Positions 16,058 to 26,100 of a DNA stretch of 64,000 nucleotides are shown in pieces. Both the position numbers and the translations under genes were made by a program. How positions within the stretch are numbered: position 1 is the stretch's first letter; every line of letters starts with the position of its first letter. The notes beneath the pieces were generated by a model. It searched no databases, was not told the origin of the DNA, and saw nothing but the letters and a program-made list of their open reading frames with translations. Origin of the DNA: a virus; the IMG/VR virus record IMGVR_UViG_3300003877_000001, positions 248,001-312,000 of that record; one strand, 5' to 3'.

Positions 16058-16221
16058 TAATATTGCTTGTATTCAGCATAACCTTCAGATACTAACCATT
16101 CATTAATATTTGCTAGTCTTATTTTTTGTTTACGAAATGCCACACCAAATCCTAAATCCATATCAACAGTAATGGTATCACCATCATAAACTCCCGTTAC
16201 TAATGCTTCGTATGTATACAT
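16057..16221 (-). pseudogene. Internally deleted staphylococcal-nuclease-like gene
   Basis: 54 residues from the ATG at 16221 (MYTYEALVTGVYDGDTITVD); a longer reading from 16266 runs into the resolvase gene. The first 38 residues match the N-terminus of phage thermonucleases (VYDGDTITVDMDLGFG...KQKIRLANIN), including the DGD metal site and the first catalytic Arg. Then the sequence jumps straight to WLVSEGYAEYK, which is the usual C-terminal 'Li.eGyA.y' motif. About two thirds of the domain is missing, including the Asp/Glu and second Arg of the active site. It stays in frame, so a short protein may still be made, but nuclease activity is not expected. Confidence 0.65.
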
Positions 16222-16223
16222 AA

Positions 16224-16838
16224 TTATAAAATACTCATTACTTTTAATCCAGAATACCCTACACAATATGCATCACTCATATCATATGAACTATCTCTTA
16301 TTGTATTATTTCTAGTATAAAACCATTCAATATGTGGTTCTAATTTAGCAACCTTGCTTCTAATATATTCTTTCTTTTCTTTATTTTTCCAACCTTTAGG
16401 AAATGATAATGTTTCTTTTATTTCACCAGTTCTTTTTTTAGTTGTTTTAATAAATTCAGGACAGAATATTTTTCTTGAGTCATGAACACTTATTTTTTTA
16501 GGTATAACATCAAAAATTTCATATATTTTATATGATGCAATCCCATTAAATCCTAATAGCATTGCAGTTGTATTGATATTTTTTGGGGTGTTTGATAAAG
16601 GTGCTTCAATAAATATATTACTAACAACACATTTATACTCGTTTTCAACTCTATATTTAAATGAAATTAAATAGTCTCTAAATAAATTTGTTTTATAAAC
16701 ATATCTATCTTCAACAGGGATATTTTTATCTATCTTTAATTCAAGATGTTTTAATTCTTCTAATTTTCCATTTTCATCCCATAATGCAACACCAACATTG
16801 GTTGTTGATACATCTAAAGATAGTGAGTAGTTTTTCAT
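16224..16838 (-). CDS. RuvC-like Holliday junction resolvase
   Basis: 204 residues with the RNase H fold acidic tetrad: D9 in LSLDVSTTNVGVAL, E78 in NIFIEAPL, and D186/D189 in YDMSDAYCVGY near the end. RuvC-type phage resolvases have this order and size. The basic section KTTKKRTGEIKETL in the middle probably contacts DNA. It resolves recombination intermediates or trims branches before packaging. Its start overlaps the stop of the 16838-17035 gene, and the unit is led by a late-type motif, so it is probably made with the packaging genes. Confidence 0.82.
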   Translation of the reverse strand: MKNYSLSLDVSTTNVGVALWDENGKLEELKHLELKIDKNIPVEDRYVYKTNLFRDYLISFKYRVENEYKCVVSNIFIEAPLSNTPKNINTTAMLLGFNGIASYKIYEIFDVIPKKISVHDSRKIFCPEFIKTTKKRTGEIKETLSFPKGWKNKEKKEYIRSKVAKLEPHIEWFYTRNNTIRDSSYDMSDAYCVGYSGLKVMSIL

Positions 16839-17035
16839 TAAGCGTTATCTTTAACTTCATCAATTAATTTTTGTAATCTTTTGGGATCATGAAGATATAA
16901 TCTTATTAAATCTTCGATAACACCACCAATCTTCAAACTCTTTCCTTTGCAAAATAGTTTGAATTCGCCATGAACATCACCATTGATGATCACAGATTTA
17001 GATTTTGTATTTGTCATAGTAAGTACATTTTCCAT
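16838..17035 (-). CDS. Ribbon-helix-helix-like small protein
   Basis: 65 residues. KSVIINGDVHGEFKLFCKGK followed by IGGVIEDLIRLYLHDPKRL fits a beta strand plus two helices of the CopG/Arc class, usually DNA-binding repressors. Met7 is an alternative start. It is the first gene of the unit with the resolvase, 17 nt from a late-type motif. A regulatory role is inferred. Confidence 0.55.
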   Translation of the reverse strand: MENVLTMTNTKSKSVIINGDVHGEFKLFCKGKSLKIGGVIEDLIRLYLHDPKRLQKLIDEVKDNA

Positions 17036-17052
17036 TATTATTATATTTTAGT

Positions 17053-17061
17053 TATAAATAC
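17053..17061 (-). promoter_or_regulatory. Late-type promoter motif GTATTTATA
   Basis: Minus-strand CAGTATTTATAA, 17 nt before the ATG at 17035. Confidence 0.55.
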
Positions 17062-17106
17062 TGTGTTTTATAAAAAATTATAAAAAAAGGTTGTATTTGT
17101 GAAATT

Positions 17107-17649
17107 TTATTTGTATAAGGATTTGAATATTCTATAATATGTGCTTTCTTCTCTTTCCATTGCATCAATTTCTTGTGGTCTATCATCATGTTCAATGATA
17201 TTATTATTAATAGTATCACCTTTATAAATATAAATCCCACTATAAAAATTAAGTTGTCTTAAATCACCCGATTCAAATTGATCAAGATGTACTAACTCAT
17301 GTCCTAATACAATACCTAATTTATGACCTGCTAAGTATCTTGATATGAAAATAGCATAATGATGTTTAAAAAAGAAATCTTCAACAATAAATGCTCCATA
17401 TTTTTCAGCATATACATCATCCATATATTCAAATTTTATTGAAACACTATCAATACATAGGACATCACTTAACATTAATTTTACTGGTGGTTCTAAATTA
17501 TATTGTGTATTGTTTATAATAGTAATTGATTCAGAAGAATAATCTGTAACATCTTTTTTTATTATTGAATTATTAATTGAAATAAGGAAGCTAATAAGTA
17601 TTATTGCACCTATGGATAATAATGTTTTTATCTTATCTCTTACTTTCAT
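17107..17649 (-). CDS. Membrane-anchored zinc metallopeptidase-like protein
   Basis: 180 residues. Residues about 10-27 are hydrophobic (LLSIGAIILISFLISI), a signal anchor that places the rest outside the cytoplasm. The zincin motif H117-E-L-V-H121 lies in LGIVLGHELVHLDQFESGDL, and a later RPQEIDAMEREE may give the third ligand, as in other HExxH proteins with a downstream Glu. A secreted phage peptidase could act on the envelope or on virion proteins; the target is unknown. It lies between the RHH unit and the tail operon, 3 nt from the next gene. Confidence 0.7.
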   Translation of the reverse strand: MKVRDKIKTLLSIGAIILISFLISINNSIIKKDVTDYSSESITIINNTQYNLEPPVKLMLSDVLCIDSVSIKFEYMDDVYAEKYGAFIVEDFFFKHHYAIFISRYLAGHKLGIVLGHELVHLDQFESGDLRQLNFYSGIYIYKGDTINNNIIEHDDRPQEIDAMEREESTYYRIFKSLYK

Positions 17650-17652
17650 TCA

Positions 17653-18396
17653 TTAGAAATCTAATTGAAATGCAATTGTACGTGCAATTGTGGGATCTTT
17701 TTTTATTGGGTTATTTAATTTACCAATTGCAACTAGGTTATTATTATCATCATATATCCCAACTTCACTAATTGCAACCGATCCCATACCATCCCATGTT
17801 GGGTTTGTTGTTGAGTTAAATTCGTTAAGTGGTAATTGTATTGAGATATCTGTAGTATATACTGTTGCTCTAATATCTGTTCTAATAGTACCAAAGAAAA
17901 AAGCTTCTTCTCCATAACCCATTTCATCTTCAGAAGAAACTGAAGATGGATATGATAAATAATCTAAACTATATTCATTTGGGGATGTTAAATCAGTGAA
18001 ATTAACAATAAAATTAGTATTAAGTAAATTTGATTTTGTAATACTATCACCAATTGTTTGACCAGAAATTTGATTTGTTACATCAACTTTAAACCATCCA
18101 CCAGCATCTGGCGTTATTGTTAATCCAGAATCAGAAATACCATCAACAACTTGTGCTAAAATATTAAGTCTTGTTGCAGTAAAACCAGTACCATTACTAC
18201 TAGTACTATCGGCTAAAAAAAATAATTCTTCTTCATTTAAAAAAAATGTATTTATTGACTTACCTGCAATAATATCTGTTTCCAATTTTTGTATATATGT
18301 ACAATGTGTAGATCCAGATATACCATATACATTAGATGCATTTGCTGGTGCTCCTTCAAATTGATATGTTATAAATACTGTTTTTCCTGTTGCCAT
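17653..18396 (-). CDS. Tail/baseplate-associated structural protein
   Basis: 247 residues from the ATG at 18396 (MATGKTVFITYQFEG). A start 30 nt upstream would overlap the next gene and would place the late-type motif inside the coding region, so I chose 18396, which leaves 15 nt to the motif. The protein is beta-rich. Its end, AISEVGIYDDNNNLVAIGKL...IAFQLDF, follows the pattern of phage tail-fibre/baseplate proteins ('iteIGlyd.n..lvaigk'). It is the last gene of the tail unit. Confidence 0.65.
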   Translation of the reverse strand: MATGKTVFITYQFEGAPANASNVYGISGSTHCTYIQKLETDIIAGKSINTFFLNEEELFFLADSTSSNGTGFTATRLNILAQVVDGISDSGLTITPDAGGWFKVDVTNQISGQTIGDSITKSNLLNTNFIVNFTDLTSPNEYSLDYLSYPSSVSSEDEMGYGEEAFFFGTIRTDIRATVYTTDISIQLPLNEFNSTTNPTWDGMGSVAISEVGIYDDNNNLVAIGKLNNPIKKDPTIARTIAFQLDF

Positions 18397-18403
18397 GATT
18401 TTA

Positions 18404-19699
18404 TTATTGATTATAAATACTCCCATCTGTATTTAGTAAAATTATTCTATTTTCATCACTACCATTATAATCAGTAAATTGACCACTAATTAAATATTTA
18501 TTATCGCTTGTTTCAATTAATGATTTAGGTGCATCATTAAACCCACTACCAATGTTGAATGAATTATCAACACTTCCATCTGTGTTTAATCTTATAATTC
18601 TATTTTTTGCATTTCCATTATAATTAGTAAATTGACCACCAATTAAATATTTATTATCGCTTGTTTCAATTAATTCCCAAACAAAAGAGTCAAACCCACT
18701 ACCAATGTTGAATGAATTATCAACACTTCCATCTGTATTTAATCTTACAATTCTATTTTTTGCATTTCCATTATAATCAGTAAATTGACCACCAATTAAA
18801 TATTTATTATCGCTTGTTTCAATTATTGATAAGACAGTACCATCAAACCCACTACCAATATTGAATGAATTATCAACACTTCCATCTGTATTTAATCTTA
18901 CAATTCTATATTTTACATTTCCATTATAATCAGTAAATTGACCACCAATTAAATATTTATTATCGCTTGTTTCAATTAATTTCCAAACAGAAGTATTGAA
19001 CCCACTACCAATGTTGAATGAATTATCAACACTTCCATCTGTGTTTAATCTTATAATTCTATTTTTTACATTTCCATTATAATTAGTAAATTGACCACCA
19101 ATTAAATATTTATTATCGCTTGTTTCAATTATACTTGAAAGACTAAAATCAAACCCACTACCAATGTTGAATGAATTATCAACACTTCCATCTGTGTTTA
19201 ATCTTATAATTCTATTTTTTGCATTTCCATTATAATTTATAAAAACACCACCAATTAAATATTTATTATTGCTTGTTTCAATTAATGATTTAGGTGCATC
19301 ATTAAACCCACTACCAATGTTGAATGAATTATCAACACTTCCATCTGTGTTTAATCTTACAATTCTATTTTTTGCATTTCCATTATAGTAAATGAAAGGA
19401 CCTATTGAAAGATATTTATTATCACTTGTTTCAATAATATTATCAACATCAGTTGAAAAACCACTTCCAAAATTTGGTGGTGGTGTTAGTGTTGTGGTTA
19501 GATTTTTAGTTCCTGTTTTTACCCCACTAGCAGTATCGTATATTGTTACACTATATTCACCAATATTAGATAAATTAGTAAACGAATAAATACCTTCCAT
19601 ATCATGTACTTGATTATCAATAACAGCACCATTCAATGCAAGTTCAACACCAAATGGTGGGTATGAACCTATTATTTTATATGTTATTGTTTGTGCCAT
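18404..19699 (-). CDS. Seven-repeat delta-60 beta-propeller tail protein
   Basis: 431 residues. An N-terminal Ig-like part of about 85 residues (ITYKIIGSYPPFGVELALNG) precedes seven repeats of exactly 51 residues: GSGF-variable-IETSDNKYL.GGQFT.YNGN.KNRI.RLNTDGSVDNSFNI. This is the delta-60 repeat, expected to fold into a beta-propeller, and seven units suit a closed ring. Six residues after GSGF differ in nearly every unit (STDVDN, NDAPKS, DFSLSS, NTSVWK, DGTVLS, DSFVWE, NDAPKS), while the rest is almost identical even at DNA level. A receptor-binding or adhesin role is inferred. It lies between the Thr-rich protein and the 17653 gene. Confidence 0.8.
   Translation of the reverse strand: MAQTITYKIIGSYPPFGVELALNGAVIDNQVHDMEGIYSFTNLSNIGEYSVTIYDTASGVKTGTKNLTTTLTPPPNFGSGFSTDVDNIIETSDNKYLSIGPFIYYNGNAKNRIVRLNTDGSVDNSFNIGSGFNDAPKSLIETSNNKYLIGGVFINYNGNAKNRIIRLNTDGSVDNSFNIGSGFDFSLSSIIETSDNKYLIGGQFTNYNGNVKNRIIRLNTDGSVDNSFNIGSGFNTSVWKLIETSDNKYLIGGQFTDYNGNVKYRIVRLNTDGSVDNSFNIGSGFDGTVLSIIETSDNKYLIGGQFTDYNGNAKNRIVRLNTDGSVDNSFNIGSGFDSFVWELIETSDNKYLIGGQFTNYNGNAKNRIIRLNTDGSVDNSFNIGSGFNDAPKSLIETSDNKYLISGQFTDYNGSDENRIILLNTDGSIYNQ
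18407..19482 (-). repeat. Tandem 153-bp coding repeats, seven copies
   Basis: The landmark CCCACTACC recurs at 18542, 18695, 18848, 19001, 19154 and 19307, exactly 153 bp apart. The copies are near-identical except for a block of about 18 bp that encodes the variable residues. Confidence 0.9.
18412..18420 (-). promoter_or_regulatory. Late-type promoter motif GTATTTATA
   Basis: Minus-strand GAGTATTTATAA, 15 nt before the ATG at 18396. It lies in the last codons of the upstream gene. This position decides the start of the 17653 gene. A second copy at 18370 lies just inside that gene. Confidence 0.55.
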
Positions 19700-19710
19700 A
19701 ATATTTCATT

Positions 19711-20763
19711 TTAACATGGTGCTGATTGTTGACCTTGATTTATATAAAAACTAAAACTATCAACTTGATTACCATTATAATGTAATAATAAGGTAATTAA
19801 TGCTTTAGATTGACTACTACCATTACCATTAATAAATTTAAATGAATTATTATTAAATAGACATCCATATCCACCATCAAAATTAACAGTATCATTATTA
19901 GATGCTAATGAATTTTGTCCAACACCTAAAATTATATATTCACCATCAACAAAAAACCCACCAGTATTATATTCTACACCAATTTGATTATCTAATGTTG
20001 TTGCAACTTCTATATAAAATTGTGCAGGGAAAGAACCATTTACACCACTATTACCTTTTACATCTACACTAATTTCTACCCCAGAAGGGAATGGGTCGTT
20101 AAAACCACCTGTAAGACCACCAATACTACCAGATTGATTTGTAAAATCCATATTAAATTCAATTGGATCTTGTGTTATTGTTATACTGCCTTGAGCAGTA
20201 CAACCCTCAACAATTCCATTAGGTGTAATACCTTCAATAAGAATACTATATGTTGTTGGTTGAGACCCTACAAGTGCAGGTTTTGTGTAAGAACCATCAC
20301 CAGATCCTATTGTTGGTAATCCAATAGGGTTACCTAATTGATTATATAATGTATATGTAAAATCTTCACCCTGTGTACCAATTACATCGAACACCAAATA
20401 AGGAGGTATATGTGATAAATTAAGCATTTGAAACCCTAAACAAGGATCAATTGTTGTGGTGGTGGTAGTAGTTGTGGTTGTTGTGGTTGTTGTGGGTGCT
20501 AACGTTGTTGTAGTTGTAGTGGTTGTGGGTACTAATGTAGTTGTTGTTGTAATACTATTACCAATAAAACTATTACTATAAAATCCCATTCCTGTATCAT
20601 AAATCTCTAATTCATATATTAATTCATCAGGAACAATAAATGAACCACCATCACCAGAATTAGATAATAAATTACTATCAATAACATCCCCATTGTTATC
20701 TTTTACTAAAACCATAAAAGGAGTAAAAGTACCATCAACAATATATTCTACAAGTTTCCCCAT
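19711..20763 (-). CDS. Thr-rich (mucin-like) tail adhesin-type protein
   Basis: 350 residues. A beta-rich N-terminus of about 75 residues (MGKLVEYIVDGTFTPFMVLV) resembles the N-terminus of the delta-60 protein. Then come Thr runs with Pro spacers (TTTTTLVPTTTTTTTTLAP and a run of about 14 Thr) over residues about 75-108. The C-terminal part holds an Ig-like region and a possible lectin-like domain ending in PC. Such Thr linkers are common in Bacteroidota phage structural proteins and may be extended or glycosylated. No enzyme motif is seen. Confidence 0.7.
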   Translation of the reverse strand: MGKLVEYIVDGTFTPFMVLVKDNNGDVIDSNLLSNSGDGGSFIVPDELIYELEIYDTGMGFYSNSFIGNSITTTTTLVPTTTTTTTTLAPTTTTTTTTTTTTTTIDPCLGFQMLNLSHIPPYLVFDVIGTQGEDFTYTLYNQLGNPIGLPTIGSGDGSYTKPALVGSQPTTYSILIEGITPNGIVEGCTAQGSITITQDPIEFNMDFTNQSGSIGGLTGGFNDPFPSGVEISVDVKGNSGVNGSFPAQFYIEVATTLDNQIGVEYNTGGFFVDGEYIILGVGQNSLASNNDTVNFDGGYGCLFNNNSFKFINGNGSSQSKALITLLLHYNGNQVDSFSFYINQGQQSAPC

Positions 20764-20774
20764 TTAAATTTAAA

Positions 20775-22106
20775 TTATGGTAATATCATTATTTCAAGAT
20801 CACTATCAGGACAAGATGATGCATTGAACCCTGTATTAATTGGTGGTAGTGTCCAACTTCTATTTGATTTATATGACATTGCCTGAAGTAATTCTTGATC
20901 TTCAATTATGAATACTTTTAAATCATTAAATACTTTACCAACAACATTATCATATTGATCAACTAAATTAGCATATGATGTATTTAATTCAGGTAACTGA
21001 CCTAGACTAGTAAAATCACCACTAAGTGTTATCCCAATCGTACCACTAGTGTTTTTATGCCACATAATTGTTGGTAGATCAATAGTTGGTGTTGTTGTAT
21101 TTGTTAAAACAAACCCTTCACCATAATTATTTGAGGGTGAATTATTACTATAATGTATTAATCCAATATTTTTAACTTTTGGGCTTATTTTTTCTAGATA
21201 TTGTATTAATCCACCAAAAGCAACGCTTGGATTCGCACTAATATTTCTCATTGGTGGTATAATATTACCACCAGTACCAATAACATCTTCAGTATATACA
21301 ATTGACATATTCCAAACTGGTACATCAATTGTTGGTATATCATAATTTTCAATGAATGCAAGCATTGATTCAGATACAAAATCAGTTACAAAGGGCGATC
21401 CATAATAGTTTTGAATTGAGTCACCTGAAAAATGTCTACCATTATTATTTGGATATATTAATGCACCACTATCAAAACCAACGATTCCATTAAAATCAGG
21501 AATATTACGATCAACCGTAACTTGTAAATTATTATTGGTTAATGAACCTGTGATTGCTATTATTTTATACCATAAATATGGTATTGCTTTATCAACATCA
21601 AACCCAACAGTATGACCAACAACCTGATTTGCCCATCTAACAACCACATAATCACCAATTTCTGGTTCTGTTAAATTTGATGATGTTGCTGCCAATTTTA
21701 AAATATTCCCACCATCAACATTAGCACCAACAATTTTACAATTAGGTTGTTTTACATGAACAACATCATTAAAAATAGTTTTTGTTCCACCAGTAACATT
21801 AAACATACCCTTTTGCTGTATTGTATTTGTAATAATAGAAGTATTAGATACTACCGTTGGTAGATTAACTAAAGAATCTCCACTCACTACTTGAGTTATA
21901 AAACTAACAATTTCAGGATTTTTATCAACAGGTTTAAATATTGCAACATTAAAAGGGTCTAATGATACTTCATTATTATATTCATAATCTATTTCACTAT
22001 CACCAATAGCAAATTTTTTAAATCTAAGTTCACCTCTAGATAATAGTTCTCTACCTTTATCTGTTAATTTTATTTGTAATACTGTTTGATCTACTGAAAA
22101 TGCCAT
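20775..22106 (-). CDS. Virion structural protein (tail/baseplate type)
   Basis: 443 residues. The start, DQTVLQIKLTDKGRELLSRGELRFKKFAIGDSEIDYEY, split here as TDKGRELLSRGELRFKKFA and GDSEIDYEY, is a recurring N-terminal module of large-phage tail proteins ('lT.kGre.la.G.l...kfalgD.eidY'). The remainder is beta-rich and unassigned. A late-type motif lies 15 nt upstream of the ATG, so it begins the unit with the Thr-rich and propeller genes. Confidence 0.7.
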   Translation of the reverse strand: MAFSVDQTVLQIKLTDKGRELLSRGELRFKKFAIGDSEIDYEYNNEVSLDPFNVAIFKPVDKNPEIVSFITQVVSGDSLVNLPTVVSNTSIITNTIQQKGMFNVTGGTKTIFNDVVHVKQPNCKIVGANVDGGNILKLAATSSNLTEPEIGDYVVVRWANQVVGHTVGFDVDKAIPYLWYKIIAITGSLTNNNLQVTVDRNIPDFNGIVGFDSGALIYPNNNGRHFSGDSIQNYYGSPFVTDFVSESMLAFIENYDIPTIDVPVWNMSIVYTEDVIGTGGNIIPPMRNISANPSVAFGGLIQYLEKISPKVKNIGLIHYSNNSPSNNYGEGFVLTNTTTPTIDLPTIMWHKNTSGTIGITLSGDFTSLGQLPELNTSYANLVDQYDNVVGKVFNDLKVFIIEDQELLQAMSYKSNRSWTLPPINTGFNASSCPDSDLEIMILP

Positions 22107-22121
22107 TTAAATAATCTTTAA

Positions 22122-22130
22122 TATAAATAC
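22122..22130 (-). promoter_or_regulatory. Late-type promoter motif GTATTTATA
   Basis: Minus-strand GTATTTATATT, 15 nt before the ATG at 22106. Confidence 0.55.
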
Positions 22131-22131
22131 A

Positions 22132-23169
22132 TTATAATTTTTTTATTAATTCATTGAAATTCCTTTTAGTATTTTGAATTTCTTCAACATATTTTATTGA
22201 ACCACGTTCCTTATTAACATATGAAAAATCTTCATTAAATGGATGATTTTTAACATATTGTGTTTTATTAAATAAATATTTTTGATCAAACACACCTGCA
22301 TTATGAAATATGTTTGTTTTATAATATTCACTTAAATTCCCCGTTGCCCATGAAAAATCCATATCATTATGTATTACTGTTATATGTCCTAATTTCCATG
22401 CATTCCATATTACTGCCCACATATCCGCTGTCCATGATTGTATTGGGTGTTTTGGATTAAATTTATGTATAGTACTTGTCATTAATTCATATAGGTTCTC
22501 AGAATCACTTTCAACATTTTCCCAAAATTCAGCATCAGCATTTTTCATTATATATTGTGCACCACCAGCATTACCATCCATATTTACAACTAATTCTGGA
22601 TCAATATTCACAGTTTTACACATTAAATTAAATAATTCAGTACTTTTACTTTTAATATATGTTGAATTTAAATATGATTTCGTATTACTAACAAACCAAT
22701 CAGGAGTTAAATAGATATAATCATCATATGTTGGTTTTTCTCTAAATAGTACATCTGGGTCTAAATAATAAAACATTCTAGACTCGTCTGGAAATTTAAT
22801 AAAATGTTTTTTTAATATATGTGGTCTAATAGATGAGGAATACCTAGATTTTTCTCTTTCGTCTTTATATGTGAAAATTTTAACACCAGTTTCTTTTTGA
22901 ATGTAATTTAACTTTGGACTTCTTCTATTTTTTATAGAAATCACATAACTTAAATCATCTAAAATTCCTAGTCTTTTAAAATTATTAATTTGAACCAACA
23001 TTTGCCATCTAAAATATGGGGTATCTGAAGTTGCCACAACATATTTCATATTACATATTTTATTTGTTGAATAATTATATTGTGTTAGTGTTGATTTAAC
23101 ATCAACACTATATTCTTCAATATATTCAGGTGGTATTGTTGTTAGTTTTTTAGTTAAAAAAAATGACAT
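22132..23169 (-). CDS. GT-A-type glycosyltransferase
   Basis: 345 residues. MKYVVATSDTPYFRWQMLVQ starts a nucleotide-binding fold, and FYYLDPDVLF carries a DxD metal/nucleotide-sugar motif. WTADMWAVIWNAWKLGH and FHNAGVFD are typical downstream acceptor-side segments. The sugar and acceptor cannot be deduced. It sits among tail genes, 3 nt after the large baseplate gene, so decoration of tail proteins or of the Thr-rich linkers is possible but not shown. Confidence 0.72.
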   Translation of the reverse strand: MSFFLTKKLTTIPPEYIEEYSVDVKSTLTQYNYSTNKICNMKYVVATSDTPYFRWQMLVQINNFKRLGILDDLSYVISIKNRRSPKLNYIQKETGVKIFTYKDEREKSRYSSSIRPHILKKHFIKFPDESRMFYYLDPDVLFREKPTYDDYIYLTPDWFVSNTKSYLNSTYIKSKSTELFNLMCKTVNIDPELVVNMDGNAGGAQYIMKNADAEFWENVESDSENLYELMTSTIHKFNPKHPIQSWTADMWAVIWNAWKLGHITVIHNDMDFSWATGNLSEYYKTNIFHNAGVFDQKYLFNKTQYVKNHPFNEDFSYVNKERGSIKYVEEIQNTKRNFNELIKKL

Positions 23170-23172
23170 AAT

Positions 23173-26100
23173 TTATATGAAAGTAATGTTATTATTTATA
23201 CTGTATGGTATTTCTTCTCTTTCTATTAACACACCACCATCAAATGTTTTATATAACCATTGTTTTTGTGATGAAAGATTATATGTTGTTGCCCACCAAG
23301 TATTTTCATCAAGAATATATGGTCTACCTGCTTGATTTATTTCAGGGTCAATACCTATTGGTAATTCATGTATTGTCCAAGTATCACCACCATCATTTGT
23401 TATTGCAACAGATGCAGGGTCGTTAGTATATGAGGATATTATACCAAGATCTGCGTTTGCAAAATATATTGATCTTGTAAAAAATGGTACAGTTACATCA
23501 AACCAAGTAGCACCACCATCTGTTGATTTTTTTAAATCAACTTGTGTTGAATATATTGTATTACTATCTCCAATAGATATTGCTGGTGATGTTACTTGAG
23601 TTGTTGGTGCATATAATGATGTTCTATCAACCCATGTAGCACCACCATCATTTGATATAAACATCCCTAATGGTTGATTAAACTGTGCAACAACTAAATC
23701 ACCTAATGCATCAACAGCAATTACACCACCAAACCCAGTAAAAGGTATATCTGTTGTTGTTCTATTAAATGTAGCACCACCATCTGTTGATTTATATAAA
23801 AACCAAACATGAGAACTACTAATATTACCAACATATATGTTATTAACATCTTTAGTCGACATAACACCAAAACTTTCATTAAATGATAATGCAGTACCAA
23901 ATGTTGGTTCTGTCCATGTTGCACCAGCATCTGTTGATCTTCTTACATGTGAATCAACACCATTTATTAATCCATCTGAAGTTCTTACAGCAACAATTGT
24001 ATTTGTATTTACAGCAATCACACCATAACTACCAATATTTGGGTCATCTAATGTCCATGTTTCACCACCATCATTACTAAAAGTATTTGAAGTATCACCA
24101 TTAATAAAACCAAATGTTGTTGTAGGTGCTGCCGTAGTTGTTGTGGTTGTGGTTGTTGTAGGTGCTATCGTAGTAGTTGTTGGTGCTGTGGTAGTCGTAG
24201 TTGTAGTTGTTGTAATTTGAACACATGCAGGTGTGTCAAATGTTGATAATAACAATAAATTATCTCTTTCTAATTGTGTTGACACACCAATGTAAATTAA
24301 AAAATCACTAACTCTTGTTGCATATGCAGAATCCGATAACCCACCTAAAGAAGTAAGTGATATTGCAGAATATGAAGAAAACGTATCATTAATATAATAT
24401 ATATTAGTTGTTACTATTGTTGAATTTCCACTTGGTTGTAATTCATTACACTTTAATTCGTGTCTTCTTGCATTAGTTGATGTTATTGTTGATACACAAA
24501 TTAAATTAATTGACCATTCATATGTTGTTTGTGGTTGTACAACAATAAATGTACTTCCATCATCCCCTAAATATTCTAAGTTTGAATCAAAATTTACACC
24601 TCTAGGATATCTAAATTTTTGTCTAGTAAATGCAGTATTTCTAATCAATATACCACCCTTACCTAAAATTATTGTTGCTGGTAATAATTCATTTACAAAT
24701 CTATTAAAGAATGCATTATATTGATTTATAAATGAATATAAATTACCGAAATTATAACCATTACTTTGTAATGGGTTACCATTGGGAAGAAAACTTCTTT
24801 TTAAATATTCATCATAAATATGTTGTACTGTTGGATAATATCCACCAGTATTATCAGTAATCGTTTTTCTTCTAGGTACATTAATTAATCTTCTAGTAAT
24901 TAATTCAAGATATTCTAAGAAACTCATATCACCAATGTCAGGGAATGTTGAGTCTACAGGTAATAATGGTGGTACATAACTACCATCATCAATAATATAG
25001 TATGCACCAATAATAAAACCTAAATTTATTGATGATGGTAAGTATACTTGTTTTTTATTTAGTGGATTTAATGTAAAATCTGTTCCATTTTGCAACGTAA
25101 TACCATTAACAGTTATTTTAATTGAGTCAAGATTAAATGCCGTAAAATCTAAAACATAGATATATTTATTAATACCTGCATTATAATAGAATTTAGATGA
25201 ACTAAATGAATCCACTCTAAACGCTTCTGATCTTTTTTCAGCATTAGAAGGTAAACTACCATCTTTAATATACCATGTTCTAATAACTGGATTTGTTAAT
25301 AAATATGCTTTTAAGTCGTTATTTTGTATAATTAATTTAGTGCGATCTAGAGTATCAATCATAAAATCACCACTAAATAATGTTGTACCTTTAGTCATTG
25401 TTATACCGTTAATAACTAATTGAACATCACCTTTAGGTTCTTCAGGAAGTTGAAGAACAGCACCAGCAGATAATACCGTAGGTGCTTGAACCAAATATTC
25501 TACTTGTGTATATCCAGTATTCCCAAGTCTATTATATAAATATGTTACAGTTATCACATCTTGACCTGTTGTTGCACTAACGGCAGTTGCAGGATTAATA
25601 GTAACAGTACCAAGGTTATTATCAAAATTATAATCTGTTGTTGGTGTTAATGTTACCCCATTATAATTCATTTGAATGGCACTCCCACTCATAGGTATTT
25701 CAGGTAAATTAAATGTTGTAGGATCATCTACTTCCAATTCCATATTAATATAGATATATGGACTTGTTGTACCTGTTGAAGTAATTGGTGAATCAATAAA
25801 TTTATTATAACAAAATACGTCATATTCAATTCCACGTGCAGTATCTAATGTTACATCAACTTCCTTAGTATTTATAATTAATTTACTATCTTCCTGATAA
25901 TAATTAGGTGTTGATGGATGAATCCTTTCAATAAATCCACCTTCTACCCATGATTTTTTATTATCAATAGTTCTATTTACATCAAATCCCATGTTTCTAA
26001 AATTATCGATATATGCTTGTCCATTATCACTATTACCAGATATTTGAAAATAGAAATCATCAGTTTCTACTGGTGCAATAGGATATCCATCCCCATCAAA

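Noticed and set aside
18407-19482. CRISPR-like tandem repeats
   Set aside because: The 153-bp repeats are in frame and code for delta-60 propeller blades; there are no short repeats with unique spacers.
25868-25876. GTATTTATA on the plus strand
   Set aside because: Inside the large baseplate gene with no plus-strand gene downstream; probably chance in AT-rich DNA.
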